Positions 24,943-34,863 of a stretch of 64,000 bases of DNA are shown here, piece after piece. Both the position numbers and the translations under genes were made by a program. Source of the DNA: JAWLBM01 sp041687675 (GTDB taxonomy: Bacteria; Pseudomonadota; Alphaproteobacteria; Rhizobiales; Pleomorphomonadaceae); NCBI GenBank assembly GCA_041687675.1, contig JAWLBM010000018.1:1-64000 (forward strand), read 5' to 3'. The notes under the pieces are model-generated. The model was not told where the DNA came from. It worked only from the letters and a program-made list of their open reading frames with translations, and made no database searches. Each line of letters begins with the position of its first letter. The stretch's first letter is position 1.

Positions 24943-24957
24943 GTTCGTGTTTTGTAC
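24943..24957. promoter_or_regulatory. Second, imperfect LexA box
   Basis: GTTC-GTGTTTT-GTAC matches the same operator with one mismatch in the second half-site. It is 11 bp from the perfect box and in the opposite orientation, 60 bp before the lexA ATG. Confidence 0.5.
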
Positions 24958-25017
24958 TGATTCACCTGCAAACCAGGCGATCGCCTGCCGGCGACCGGAC
25001 GCGAGGGTGGGACCCAC

Positions 25018-25728
25018 ATGCTGACACGCAAGCAGCTCGAACTCCTGATGTTCATCCAGGAGAGGCTGAAGGAGTCCGGCGTGCCGCCCTCCTTCGACGA
25101 GATGAAGGATGCGCTGGACCTGAAGTCCAAGTCGGGCATCCACCGGCTGATCACGGCGCTCGAGGAGCGCGGCTTCATCCGCAGGCTGCCGAACCGGGCG
25201 CGGGCGCTCGAGGTGATCAGGCTGCCGAACTCCGCCGCCGGCGGGATGGGGCGGCAGCGCCGCGGCTTCGAGCCGTCGGTGATCGAGGGGGACCGCGGGC
25301 GCGCGCCGCAGCCACCGGCCGAGGGGGTTCAGTCCGCCGAGCGCGACACCCTGCCGGTGCCGGTGATGGGCCGCATCGCGGCCGGCGTTCCGATCTCGGC
25401 GATCCAGACCCATTCGCACACGGTGCACGTGCCGGTCGACCTCCTCTCCGGCGGCGAGCACTTCGCCCTCGAGGTGCGCGGCGACTCGATGATCGAGGCC
25501 GGCATCCTCGACGGCGACACGGTGGTGATCCGCCGCTCCGACACGGCGGACACCGGCGACATCGTCGTCGCCCTGGTGGACGACGAGGAGGCGACGCTGA
25601 AGCGGCTGCGCCGCAAGGGAGCCTCGATCGCCCTGGAGGCCGCCAATCCGGCCTATGAGACGCGCATCTTCGGCCCGGACCGTGTCCAGATCCAGGGCCG
25701 CCTCGTGGCCCTGCTGCGGCGGTACTGA
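25018..25728 (+). CDS. lexA: SOS repressor LexA
   Basis: A 236-residue repressor. The N-terminal winged-helix domain (1-65) starts MLTRKQLELLMFIQERLKES and includes the recognition-helix region KSKSGIHRLITALEERGFI. The linker is followed by the S24 autocleavage domain: cleavage bond Ala122-Gly123 (GRIAAGVP), catalytic Ser157 (RGDSMIEAG) and Lys195 (ATLKRLRR). On activation by RecA filaments it self-cleaves and releases SOS genes. At 236 residues it has the long linker typical of Hyphomicrobiales. Two LexA boxes upstream indicate self-repression. It converges with comEC, as in related genomes. Confidence 0.96.
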   Translation: MLTRKQLELLMFIQERLKESGVPPSFDEMKDALDLKSKSGIHRLITALEERGFIRRLPNRARALEVIRLPNSAAGGMGRQRRGFEPSVIEGDRGRAPQPPAEGVQSAERDTLPVPVMGRIAAGVPISAIQTHSHTVHVPVDLLSGGEHFALEVRGDSMIEAGILDGDTVVIRRSDTADTGDIVVALVDDEEATLKRLRRKGASIALEAANPAYETRIFGPDRVQIQGRLVALLRRY

Positions 25729-25767
25729 CCGAGGCGCAGCCCGGCGGCCTGGCGGAAGCGGCGGCGC

Positions 25768-28215
25768 TCAGGGTGCGCCGACGTGGAACGGCCGGCGCGG
25801 ATCGGGGATGGCGCGGCCGAGGTCGACGAGCGCCCAGCCCGTCCCCCGGTCCGGCGGAGCAGGCTCGGCCCGGCGCGACGCCCCGTCGGCCGTCTGCGGT
25901 GGAAGCGGAGCGGAGGTCGCCTGCTCCGGCGGTTGCGGGACCGGAGCAGAGGCGACCTGCTGCGGCCGTTGCTGCGGAATGGAGGCGGAGGCTACCTGCG
26001 CCGGCGGCTGTGGGATCGGAGCAGAGGCCGCCTGCTCCGGCTGCGGCGGACGGGCAGAGACCGCCTGCGTCGGCTGCGGCTCGGCGGCGGGTGCTCCGGG
26101 TGGTCCGAACCGCAGGGTGCGGGCGCCGGTGGCGGCGAGGTCGTCGACGTCGATCACGGTGGCGAGGCGGCGGCACCAGTCCGGCGCCGGGATGGAGGCG
26201 ACCACGAGGGCGGCCTCGGCGCATTCGTCGGCGAAGGCCTGCGGGCGATGGACGACCGCCACCACCGTCCGGTCCGGGCCGCCGCCCGGCGGCGGGCGGC
26301 GGAGGACGCAGGCCTCGGGATCGCATCGAACCCCGGCCGCGAGCGTCGGATCGAGCGGGTCGCGGGAGTCGCCGAGCGCGGCGAGCCAGATCCCCGTCTC
26401 GAAGGTGTCCGGGCGGCCGACGAGAATGGCCCGGTCCTCCAGCACGACCAGGGCCCGGCGGCCGTCGCCGGCCACCACCACGTCCGGACGGGCCGCCGCC
26501 GGCATCAGGGCGAGGCCGGCAATGAGCACCGGCAGGCCGACCAAGCGGGCCCGGCCCGTCCACAGGGCGATCCAGATCCCCCCGGCGACGACCAGCAACG
26601 TTCCGGCGAGCGCCGGGCGTCCGAGGGTGCCGCCGGCCGGGGTCCAGTCCGCAACCACACGGGCGATCCACAGCATGCCCTCGATGCCGGCGCCCATCAC
26701 CGCCAGCGGCGGGCCGTCGAGGCCGAAGGGCATGGCGAGCGCCGCCGCCAGGCCGGCCGGCATGATGACGAAGCCGACCAGCGGCGTCGCCAGGAGGTTG
26801 GCGACGAGCCCGAGCGGCGCCGCCCGGTTGAAGTGGTGCAGCGCGATCGGCGCGGTGGCGATCCCGGCGAGCAGCGAGGTCAGCATGGACAGGCCGATCC
26901 AGACGGGGACGGCCCACAGCAGGCGCACCACCGGGTTGACGTCTCCGCGGTCGGCCGGCGGCCGGCGCCGGGCGGCGAGCGCCTCGTATCCGGCGATCAG
27001 CGCGGCCACCGCGGCGAAGGACATCTGCGCCCCCGGGTCGAGCACAGCGTCGGGCCGGAGCGCGACCACCACGAGCGCCGCGACGGCGACATTGCGCATC
27101 GAGAAGGGCTGTCGGCCGAGGATCACCGCGCCGAGGGTAATCGCGATCATGATCGCCGATCGCTGGGTCGGCAGGCTCATCCCCGCGATGACCAGGTAGG
27201 CGAGCGTGCCGGCGAGCGCCACGGCGGCCGCGACCTGCTTGATCGGCACCGTCAGTGCGAGCCGGGGCCAAAGCGCCATCAGCGCGCGGAGGCCCCCGAA
27301 CAGGCAGGCGGCGACGAGGGCCATGTGCAGCCCGGAAATGGAGAGCACGTGGCTGAGCCCGGAGATCCGCATCGCCTCGTCGGTCGCCGGGTCGATCGCG
27401 CCGCGGTCGCCGACTACCAGCGCCGCCGCGATGGCGCCCGGGTCGCCGGGCAGCGTCTCGCGGATCCGCGCCGACACGGCGATGCGGAAGCGCTCCACCG
27501 CGGCGGTGGCCCGAAGCTCCAGCGGCGGGTCCTCGCCGCCGTCCGGAGCCGGCTCGACCGGGCCGAGGGCGAAGCCGACGCCGCCGATCCCGGCGAGGAA
27601 GGCGACGCGACCGAAGTCGTAGCCGCCCGGGTAGACCGGCGCCTGCGGCGGCCCCAGCCGGGCCGCGACGCGGATGCGCGACCCGGGTCCGGGCGGATCG
27701 GCGGCGCCGCGCAGCGTCAGCCGCACCAGCCCCGGAACGCCCTCGCGCGGGCGCGGCTCCAGGTTCTCCACCCGGACGCGCAGGCGGTGGCCGCGGTTGC
27801 CGCGGTCCTCCACCGCCACCACCGTCCCGACGAGGTCGTAGGCGCGGGAGGCGGAGAGCACCGGGCCCGAGGCCGCCTCCACCTGCAGCTTCCCGGCGAG
27901 GATGCCGGACGAGACGAGCGCGGCGGCGAGGAGCAGCGGCGGCGCCGCGGGCCGCAGCAGGCGGACCACCACGACGGCGGTCACCAGCATAGCCGCCGGC
28001 AGCAGCGCGATCGCCAGCGGCGGCTCGGCGGGCAAGGCGAAATAGGCCGCGGCGCCGCAGCCGAGGCCGACCGGCCACCACAGGAAGCCGCGCCCGGCCT
28101 CGAGGTCGCGGCGCATGTCCCGCGCCACCGCCGCCCGGGCGCGCCGGATCCTCGAGAGCGCGCCGGCAAGGCCTGCGCCCCGCCCCGGCGCCGGTGCGGC
28201 CATCGGCTGGTCCAT
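25768..28215 (-). CDS. comEC: ComEC/Rec2-family DNA uptake channel protein with repetitive Pro/Gln tail
   Basis: An 815-residue membrane protein. Residues ~45-110 hold the first helices, ~125-225 the DUF4131 OB-like domain (YDLVGTVVAVEDRGNR) and ~265-540 the Competence domain, with ISGLSHVLSISGLHMALVAA and GTLAYLVIAGMSLPTQRSAI. ComEC passes single-stranded DNA into the cytoplasm in transformation. The C-terminal region (about 590-700) aligns in position with the metallo-beta-lactamase-like domain of longer homologues, but no HxHxDH motif is visible. Residues ~712-775 are a tandem low-complexity tail. The gene is conserved between lexA and gltX in this order, and actual competence is unproven. 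Confidence 0.88.
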   Translation of the reverse strand: MDQPMAAPAPGRGAGLAGALSRIRRARAAVARDMRRDLEAGRGFLWWPVGLGCGAAAYFALPAEPPLAIALLPAAMLVTAVVVVRLLRPAAPPLLLAAALVSSGILAGKLQVEAASGPVLSASRAYDLVGTVVAVEDRGNRGHRLRVRVENLEPRPREGVPGLVRLTLRGAADPPGPGSRIRVAARLGPPQAPVYPGGYDFGRVAFLAGIGGVGFALGPVEPAPDGGEDPPLELRATAAVERFRIAVSARIRETLPGDPGAIAAALVVGDRGAIDPATDEAMRISGLSHVLSISGLHMALVAACLFGGLRALMALWPRLALTVPIKQVAAAVALAGTLAYLVIAGMSLPTQRSAIMIAITLGAVILGRQPFSMRNVAVAALVVVALRPDAVLDPGAQMSFAAVAALIAGYEALAARRRPPADRGDVNPVVRLLWAVPVWIGLSMLTSLLAGIATAPIALHHFNRAAPLGLVANLLATPLVGFVIMPAGLAAALAMPFGLDGPPLAVMGAGIEGMLWIARVVADWTPAGGTLGRPALAGTLLVVAGGIWIALWTGRARLVGLPVLIAGLALMPAAARPDVVVAGDGRRALVVLEDRAILVGRPDTFETGIWLAALGDSRDPLDPTLAAGVRCDPEACVLRRPPPGGGPDRTVVAVVHRPQAFADECAEAALVVASIPAPDWCRRLATVIDVDDLAATGARTLRFGPPGAPAAEPQPTQAVSARPPQPEQAASAPIPQPPAQVASASIPQQRPQQVASAPVPQPPEQATSAPLPPQTADGASRRAEPAPPDRGTGWALVDLGRAIPDPRRPFHVGAP

Positions 28216-28354
28216 CCCCTCCCCCGCCGTCCCCTCCGGTTCCCTGTTTCGCCCACGGGCCGGCCTGTGCTAAAGCACCGCCGCCGTGCGGCGCGCCCGG
28301 CAAGGCATCCCGTTCCCGCCGGAACCGCTCAAGATTTCACTGGGATTATTATCG

Positions 28355-29773
28355 ATGACGAAGCCGCCCGTCACGCGTTTCGCGCCGTCCCCCACCGGGT
28401 TCCTGCACATCGGCGGGGCCAGGACGGCGCTGTTCAACTGGCTCTACGCCCGCCACCACGGCGGCACCATGCTGCTCAGGATCGAGGACACCGACCGCGA
28501 GCGCTCCACCCAGGCGGCCGTGGACGCCATCATCGACGGGCTGAGCTGGCTCGGCATCACCTGGGACGGCGAGCCGATCTCCCAGTTCGCCCGCGCCGCC
28601 CGGCACGCCGAGGTGGCGCGGCAGCTGGTCGAGGCCGGCAAGGCCTACTACTGCTTCACCACCGCCGCGGAACTGGAGGCGATGCGCGAGGAGGCCAAGG
28701 CCGAGGGACGACCGCCGCGCTACGACGGCCGCTGGCGCGACCGCGACCCCTCCGAGGCCCCCGCCGGCGTGAAGCCCGCCATCCGCATCAAGGCGCCGCT
28801 CGAGGGCGAGACGGTGATCGAGGACGGCGCCCAGGGCACGGTGCGCTTCCCCAACCGCGACCTCGACGACTTCATCATCCTGCGCTCGGACGGCACGCCG
28901 ACCTACATGCACGCGGTCGTCGTCGACGACCACGACATGGGCGTCACCCAGATCATCCGCGGCGACGACCACCTGACCAACTCGGCGCGGCAGAAGATCA
29001 TCTACGACGCGATGGGCTGGCAGGCGCCGGAGATGGCGCACATCCCGCTGATCCACGGTCCGGACGGGGCGAAGCTGTCCAAGCGCCACGGCGCGCTCGG
29101 CGTCGAGGCCTACCGCGCCATGGGCTATCTCCCCGCCGCGCTGCGCAACTACCTCGTCCGGCTCGGCTGGGCGCACGGCGACAGGGAGATTCTCTCCACC
29201 GAGGAGATGGTGGCGCTGTTCGACCTCGACGGCATCGGCCGCTCGCCCTCGCGCTTCGACTTCGCCAAGCTGGAGAACCTCAACGGCCACTACATCCGCC
29301 AGACGCCCGACGAGGAGCTGCTCGGCCATCTCGAGACGCTGCTGGGCCACATCGAGGGCGGGGCCGGGATCCGGGCACGGCTCGAGGCGGGGGCGCGGGC
29401 TCAGTTGCTCGCCGCCATGCCAGGCCTAAAGGAGCGTGCGAAGACGTTGCTTGAACTTCTCGACAACGCAAGCTTCCTCTTCGTCGACCGGCCGATCGCG
29501 CCGGACGAGAAGGCGTCCGGCCTGCTGGACGAGGCCGGTCGCGCCGCCCTCGCCGGCGTGGCGCCGCGGCTTGCCGGCCTTTCCGACTGGTCGGCCGAGA
29601 CCACCGAGGCCGCGGTGCGGGCCTACGCCGAGGAGACGGGGCTGAAGCTCGGCAAGGTCGCCCAGCCGCTGCGGGCGGCGCTCACCGGCCGCGCCACCTC
29701 GCCGCCGATCTTCGACGTCCTCGCCGTGCTCGGCCGGGACGAGAGCCTCGGGCGGATCGCCGACGCCGCCTGA
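28355..29773 (+). CDS. gltX: Glutamyl-tRNA synthetase
   Basis: A 472-residue class I synthetase from ATG 28355. The HIGH-type motif is FAPSPTGFLHIGGARTALF (residues 8-26), and the KMSKS-type loop is GAKLSKRHG (about 240-248). The GoxxD-like RGDDHLTNSARQ segment binds the substrate pocket. The Zn-binding Cys cluster of some homologues is absent; one Cys remains in YYCFT. It charges tRNA-Glu, and tRNA-Gln as well where the amidotransferase route is used, which is usual in this group. It lies divergent to comEC and upstream of gltA. Confidence 0.95.
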   Translation: MTKPPVTRFAPSPTGFLHIGGARTALFNWLYARHHGGTMLLRIEDTDRERSTQAAVDAIIDGLSWLGITWDGEPISQFARAARHAEVARQLVEAGKAYYCFTTAAELEAMREEAKAEGRPPRYDGRWRDRDPSEAPAGVKPAIRIKAPLEGETVIEDGAQGTVRFPNRDLDDFIILRSDGTPTYMHAVVVDDHDMGVTQIIRGDDHLTNSARQKIIYDAMGWQAPEMAHIPLIHGPDGAKLSKRHGALGVEAYRAMGYLPAALRNYLVRLGWAHGDREILSTEEMVALFDLDGIGRSPSRFDFAKLENLNGHYIRQTPDEELLGHLETLLGHIEGGAGIRARLEAGARAQLLAAMPGLKERAKTLLELLDNASFLFVDRPIAPDEKASGLLDEAGRAALAGVAPRLAGLSDWSAETTEAAVRAYAEETGLKLGKVAQPLRAALTGRATSPPIFDVLAVLGRDESLGRIADAA

Positions 29774-29796
29774 GGTCCTGCTGCACTGCAGCGCGA

Positions 29797-29813
29797 ACCG
29801 CCCTCGCGGCGGT
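29797..29813 (+). terminator. Short hairpin after gltX
   Basis: ACCGCC-CTCGC-GGCGGT forms a 6-bp stem 24 nt after the gltX stop. There is no T-run, so the termination role is tentative. Confidence 0.35.
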
Positions 29814-29999
29814 CGCCTGCCGCGCCGGGAAGGCCCTCGGCGCGGCCCTTGACCTTTGCGGAAACCCCTTGCTTTTCCGGTAGATGGACTGCGGCTCATA
29901 CCAAGTAAGAAGCCTCCGTGGCGGTCCCCGCGCTTGCCGCCCGGAGGATTTTCCGCTACGCACACCGAGAACTTCGCGAGGCATGCCGCAGACCTGACG

Positions 30000-30015
30000 T
30001 TGACGTAAGCGTCAC
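30000..30015. promoter_or_regulatory. Palindrome upstream of gltA, MerR-type operator-like
   Basis: TTGACGTAAGCGTCAC has an intact TTGACGT half-site and a 5-of-7 match in the mirrored half. It resembles the recalled TTGACGT-N2-ACGTCAA operator of LiuR-type MerR regulators. It lies 55 bp before the gltA ATG. Confidence 0.35.
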
Positions 30016-30069
30016 ATAAAGTCGCGACATGCAGCGCGGTCGGGTTTTCACTCCTCCGGAGGTCACCGC

Positions 30070-31362
<1,293 letters not shown>

Positions 31363-31385
31363 TCGCCGGGCGGACGGACACACGA

Positions 31386-31413
31386 ACGCCGCGCGGGCCC
31401 CCTCGCGCGGCGT
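31386..31413. terminator. Terminator between gltA and lpxB (convergent)
   Basis: ACGCCGCGCG-GGCCCCCT-CGCGCGGCGT is a perfect 10-bp stem with an eight-base loop. On the plus strand it is followed by CTTGCGTTT, a weak T-rich tail. It can serve gltA and, from the other side, lpxB. Confidence 0.7.
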
Positions 31414-31449
31414 CTTGCGTTTCGGCGCCATATAAGCCCCGCCCTGCCC

Positions 31450-32646
31450 TCACCGCCCCGCCGCGCGCAGCACCACGGCCGCGGCGGCGTCGGCCGCGGG
31501 GGCGGCGCCCGGCGGGCGCATCAGGTCCCACAGGCGCCGGAAGCCGGCGACCTGGCGGCGGCGCGCCTCCCCCGGCACCAGCAGCGACATCGCCTCGCGG
31601 GCCAGCACGGCGGCGTCGATGCCGGAATCGAGGTGCTCCGGCACGACGTTGTCGCCGAGGATGATGTTGGGCAGCACCATCGACCTGACCGTGACCTGGC
31701 CCGGGATCCGGCGCACCACCTCGGTGACGATGCGGAACACCGGATCGCGCCGGTAGATCACCGTCATCGGCACCCCGGCGAGAGCAAGTTCCAGCGTCAC
31801 CGTCCCCGAGACGGCGATGGCGGCATGGGCGGCGCGGAAGGCGGCGAACTTCATCTCCTCGCCGACGACGATCCGCGGCGGGATCGCCCAGCCGGCCGTG
31901 CCCTCGCGGATCCGGTCCTCGACGTGGCGCACCGCCGGGATCACCACCTCCGGCCGCAGTCCCGCCGCCGCGATCCCGGCCACGGCGGCGCCGAGGTCGG
32001 GCAGGCAGCGGGCCACCTCGCCGCCCCGACTGCCCGGCAGCACCAGCAGCACCGGGGGATCGGCCTGCCCGACCGGCGGCCGTTCGTCGGGGCCGGGCAG
32101 GAGGAGGTCCGGCCGGTCGGTAAGCGGGTGGCCGACGTAGCTGGTCGGCGGTCCGCCGAGGCGGGCGTGCACCTCCGGCTCGAAGGGCAGGATGGCGAGC
32201 AGGTGGTCGACGTAGGCCGCCATCGCCCGCGCCCGTCCGGGCCGCCAGGCCCAGACGGTGGGCGAGACGTAGGCGACGACGGGCAGGTCCGGCCGCGCCT
32301 TGCGCACGGCCTTCGCGACCCGGTGGGTGAAGTCCGGGCTGTCGACGATGACCAGCACGTCGGGCGAGGCCTCGAGCACCGCGTCGACGGTCTGGCGGAT
32401 GCGGCGCAGGATCGTCGGCAAGCGGCCGAGCACGGCGGTGATGCCCATCACCGCGATGTCCTGCAGCGGGAACAGCGGCGAAAGCCCGAGGGCCTGCATC
32501 CGCGCGCCGCCCATGCCGGCGAAGCGCACCGCGCCGCCGGTCTGCCGGATCAGCGCGCCCATCAGCCGGCTTCCCAGCTGGTCGCCCGATTCCTCGCCGG
32601 CGACCATGAACACGCTCAAGGTGCCGGAGGCCGATCCGGAATTCAT
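31450..32646 (-). CDS. lpxB: Lipid-A-disaccharide synthase
   Basis: A 398-residue GT19 enzyme. It begins with a GT-B type N-terminal domain: FMVAGEESGDQLGSRLM (ESGD conserved), then VLVIVDSPDFTHRVAKAVR and VAYVSPTVWAWRPGRA. The C-terminal donor domain has LLVLPGSRGGEVARCLP and SGTVTLELALAGVPMTVIYR. It joins UDP-2,3-diacylglucosamine to lipid X in the cytoplasm. Its ATG overlaps the lpxI stop by 4 nt. It is the last gene of the lpxD-fabZ-lpxA-lpxI-lpxB group. Confidence 0.95.
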   Translation of the reverse strand: MNSGSASGTLSVFMVAGEESGDQLGSRLMGALIRQTGGAVRFAGMGGARMQALGLSPLFPLQDIAVMGITAVLGRLPTILRRIRQTVDAVLEASPDVLVIVDSPDFTHRVAKAVRKARPDLPVVAYVSPTVWAWRPGRARAMAAYVDHLLAILPFEPEVHARLGGPPTSYVGHPLTDRPDLLLPGPDERPPVGQADPPVLLVLPGSRGGEVARCLPDLGAAVAGIAAAGLRPEVVIPAVRHVEDRIREGTAGWAIPPRIVVGEEMKFAAFRAAHAAIAVSGTVTLELALAGVPMTVIYRRDPVFRIVTEVVRRIPGQVTVRSMVLPNIILGDNVVPEHLDSGIDAAVLAREAMSLLVPGEARRRQVAGFRRLWDLMRPPGAAPAADAAAAVVLRAAGR

Positions 32647-33527
32647 GGGGCGCCGCCGAAGTCCGCCGCCCGGAATGTCTCGCCCACCACGAACAGCTTG
32701 AGCCGGTCGGCGGCGGCCACCAGCGAAGGCCGGTCCACCAGGAGGACCCGGCCTGCCTCGACCGCGACGCCGGCGAGCCCGGCGGCGGCGGCGAGGTCCA
32801 GCGTGCGCGGGCCGATCGCCGGCATATCGACCCTGAGGTCCTGCTGCGGCTTCGCCGCCTTGACGAGGACGCCCTCGCGGGTGGCGCCCCGGATGCGACC
32901 GCGCGCCCGCAGGTCGGCGATCCGCTGCAGGAGTTCGTCCGTCCCCTCGACCCCCTCGACCCCGACGACCCGGCCGCCGATCGCCACCGCCGCCTGGCCG
33001 ATGTCGAGCCGGCCCAGCGCTTCGGCCGCTTCGAAACCGCGGGCGATGTCGCGCAGCGCCTGTTCGTCCGGCGCGACGCGGCCGATCTGGCCCTCGCCGC
33101 CGACGAGGAGCGGCGCCACCTCGTGGGCCCCGACGACCCGGTAGCCGCGGTCCTCGAAGAAGCGGACCACGCCGCGCAGCACCGTGTCGTCGCCGCCGAC
33201 CATGATGGAGAGGATCTTCGGCAGGCTCATCACCGTGCCGAGGTCGACCCGGATGCTGCGGTAGTCCGGCCTGGTGACCGATCCGGCGATGACCAGTTCG
33301 CCCACCTTCTCGCGCGCCAGGAGATCGAACAGCCGGCCGATCTCGCCCCAGCGGATCCAGTGGTGCCGGAAGCGGTCCACGGACCGGTCCGCCTCGCCGG
33401 TGATGGCGAAGACGCAGGTCGGCCGGCCGCTCGCCACGGCCGCCTCCGCCACGGTCAGCGGCACCGCGCCGCCGCCGGCGATGATGCCGAGGGTCGGCCT
33501 CGAGGGATCGATCCCCCGCCCGCTCAT
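32643..33527 (-). CDS. lpxI: UDP-2,3-diacylglucosamine diphosphatase LpxI
   Basis: A 294-residue DUF1009 protein that starts LGIIAGGGAVPLTVAEAA and includes GDDTVLRGVVRFFEDRGYRV and VLVKAAKPQQDLRVDMPAIG near the C-terminus. LpxI replaces LpxH in Alphaproteobacteria and hydrolyses UDP-2,3-diacylglucosamine to lipid X. It overlaps both neighbours by 4 nt (lpxA stop/lpxI start and lpxI stop/lpxB start), so the three are translationally coupled. Confidence 0.93.
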   Translation of the reverse strand: MSGRGIDPSRPTLGIIAGGGAVPLTVAEAAVASGRPTCVFAITGEADRSVDRFRHHWIRWGEIGRLFDLLAREKVGELVIAGSVTRPDYRSIRVDLGTVMSLPKILSIMVGGDDTVLRGVVRFFEDRGYRVVGAHEVAPLLVGGEGQIGRVAPDEQALRDIARGFEAAEALGRLDIGQAAVAIGGRVVGVEGVEGTDELLQRIADLRARGRIRGATREGVLVKAAKPQQDLRVDMPAIGPRTLDLAAAAGLAGVAVEAGRVLLVDRPSLVAAADRLKLFVVGETFRAADFGGAP

Positions 33528-34330
33528 CCGTCCTCCGCCTCGTCACCGCGCGGCGTGCAGATCGCGCGGTCGCCGCCTGCGCGGATGCAGGCGATCACCC
33601 GGTCGACCAGCGGCGAGCCGCCGAAGGTCTCGGCCACCCGGTCGATCCGCGCCGACAGCGGGTCGTCGCCGCGGAAGAGCAGCTTGTAGGCATTGCGCAG
33701 CGCGTGGATGTCCTCACGCGGATGGTTGGCGCGCCTGAGGCCGACGAGGTTCAGGCCGCCCAGCCGGGCCCTGTTGCCGATCACCGTGCCGTAGGGGATG
33801 ATGTCGCTCTCCACCCCCGACATGCCGCCGACGAAGGCGCCCTCGCCGATGCGCACCCACTGGTGCACCGCCGAGAGGCCGCCGATGATGGCCCGGTCGG
33901 CGATCTGCACGTGCCCGCCCAGGATGACGTTGTTGACCAGGATGACGTTGTCACCGATCAGGCAGTCATGCGCCACGTGCGAGCCGATCATGACCAGGCA
34001 GCGCGCGCCGACGCGGGTCAGCATGGAGCCGCCCTCGGTGCCAGGGTTCATGGTGACGTTCTCGCGCACCACCGTGTCGTCGCCGATCTCGAGCCGGCTC
34101 TCCTCGCCGCGGAACTTGAGGTCCTGCGGCGCGTGGCCGAGGCTTGCGAAGGGGAACACCTTCACCCGCGCGCCGAGCCGGGTGCGGCCGGTCACCACCA
34201 CGTGGGAGTGGATCACCGCGCCGTCGCCGATCTCCACCTCGGGACCGATCACGCTGAAGGGGCCGATGCTGACGCCCTCGCCCAGCCTGGCGCCCGGCTC
34301 CACGATGGCGGTCGGATGAATGCTCGTCAT
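33524..34330 (-). CDS. lpxA: UDP-N-acetylglucosamine acyltransferase
   Basis: A 268-residue left-handed beta-helix acyltransferase, starting HPTAIVEPGARLGEGVSIG with many hexapeptide repeats. The catalytic His121 and partner His118 are in GSHVAHDCLIG. The C-terminal helical part begins NLVGLRRANHPREDIHALR. It adds the first 3-hydroxyacyl chain to UDP-GlcNAc from acyl-ACP, the first step of lipid A synthesis. The reading frame overlaps lpxI by 4 nt. A 50-nt gap with a hairpin separates it from fabZ. Confidence 0.95.
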   Translation of the reverse strand: MTSIHPTAIVEPGARLGEGVSIGPFSVIGPEVEIGDGAVIHSHVVVTGRTRLGARVKVFPFASLGHAPQDLKFRGEESRLEIGDDTVVRENVTMNPGTEGGSMLTRVGARCLVMIGSHVAHDCLIGDNVILVNNVILGGHVQIADRAIIGGLSAVHQWVRIGEGAFVGGMSGVESDIIPYGTVIGNRARLGGLNLVGLRRANHPREDIHALRNAYKLLFRGDDPLSARIDRVAETFGGSPLVDRVIACIRAGGDRAICTPRGDEAEDG

Positions 34331-34346
34331 CAAGGTCTCAACCCTC

Positions 34347-34363
34347 GCACCCCTTCGGGGTGC
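34347..34363 (-). other. Intercistronic hairpin between fabZ and lpxA
   Basis: GCACCCC-TTC-GGGGTGC is a perfect 7-bp stem with a three-base loop, 17 nt before the lpxA ATG. It is the only structured gap in an otherwise overlapping gene string. It could tune mRNA stability or lpxA translation. Confidence 0.5.
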
Positions 34364-34380
34364 CGCTCGAGAATGCGCGT

Positions 34381-34863
34381 TCAGTCGACCAGCATGGCGC
34401 TGATCTCGGCTTCCGCAACCTTGGACCCCGCCACCTTCGCCTCGACGCCGAACCACCACATGTTGGCCCGCTGCTTCAGCTTTCGCACGTGGTACTCGAT
34501 GACGTCCCCGGGGCCGACGGGCTTGCGGAACTTCGCCTTGTCGATCGTCATGAAGTAGACCAGCTTCGGCCGCGTTCCGCCCTCTCGCGCGTGGACGCAG
34601 ATGGCGCCCGCCGTCTGCGCCATCCCCTCGATCATGAGGACGCCGGGCATGACGGGCGCGCTGGGGAAATGCCCTTGGAAATGCGGCTCGTTCATGGTGA
34701 CGTTCTTGATTCCGATGGCGGAATTGTCGCCGTCGATCTCGATGATCCGGTCCACCAGCAGGAACGGGTAGCGATGCGGAAGAATCTCCATGATCCGCAG
34801 GATGTCCACGGACTGAAGCGTCTTCTTCGCCCCCTCCGGGGCGTCGGCAACGGTCTCGTTCAC
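34381..34863 (-). CDS. fabZ: 3-hydroxyacyl-ACP dehydratase FabZ
   Basis: A 160-residue hot-dog dehydratase with GTG start. The active site is EPHFQGHFPSAPVMPGVLMI, with catalytic His65 (GHFP) and Glu79 (IEGMAQ). MEILPHRYPFLLVDRI marks the N-terminal helix of the family. It dehydrates 3-hydroxyacyl-ACP in fatty-acid elongation and competes with LpxA/LpxD for the same substrates, which explains its place among lpx genes. The start overlaps the lpxD stop as GTGA. Confidence 0.95.
   Translation of the reverse strand: MNETVADAPEGAKKTLQSVDILRIMEILPHRYPFLLVDRIIEIDGDNSAIGIKNVTMNEPHFQGHFPSAPVMPGVLMIEGMAQTAGAICVHAREGGTRPKLVYFMTIDKAKFRKPVGPGDVIEYHVRKLKQRANMWWFGVEAKVAGSKVAEAEISAMLVD

Noticed and set aside
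25217..28303. Open frame of about 1000 codons antisense/out of frame over comEC
   Set aside because: It is an Arg/Ala/Gly-rich product of GC-rich codon bias lying over a clear ComEC gene; no domain or ribosome binding site.
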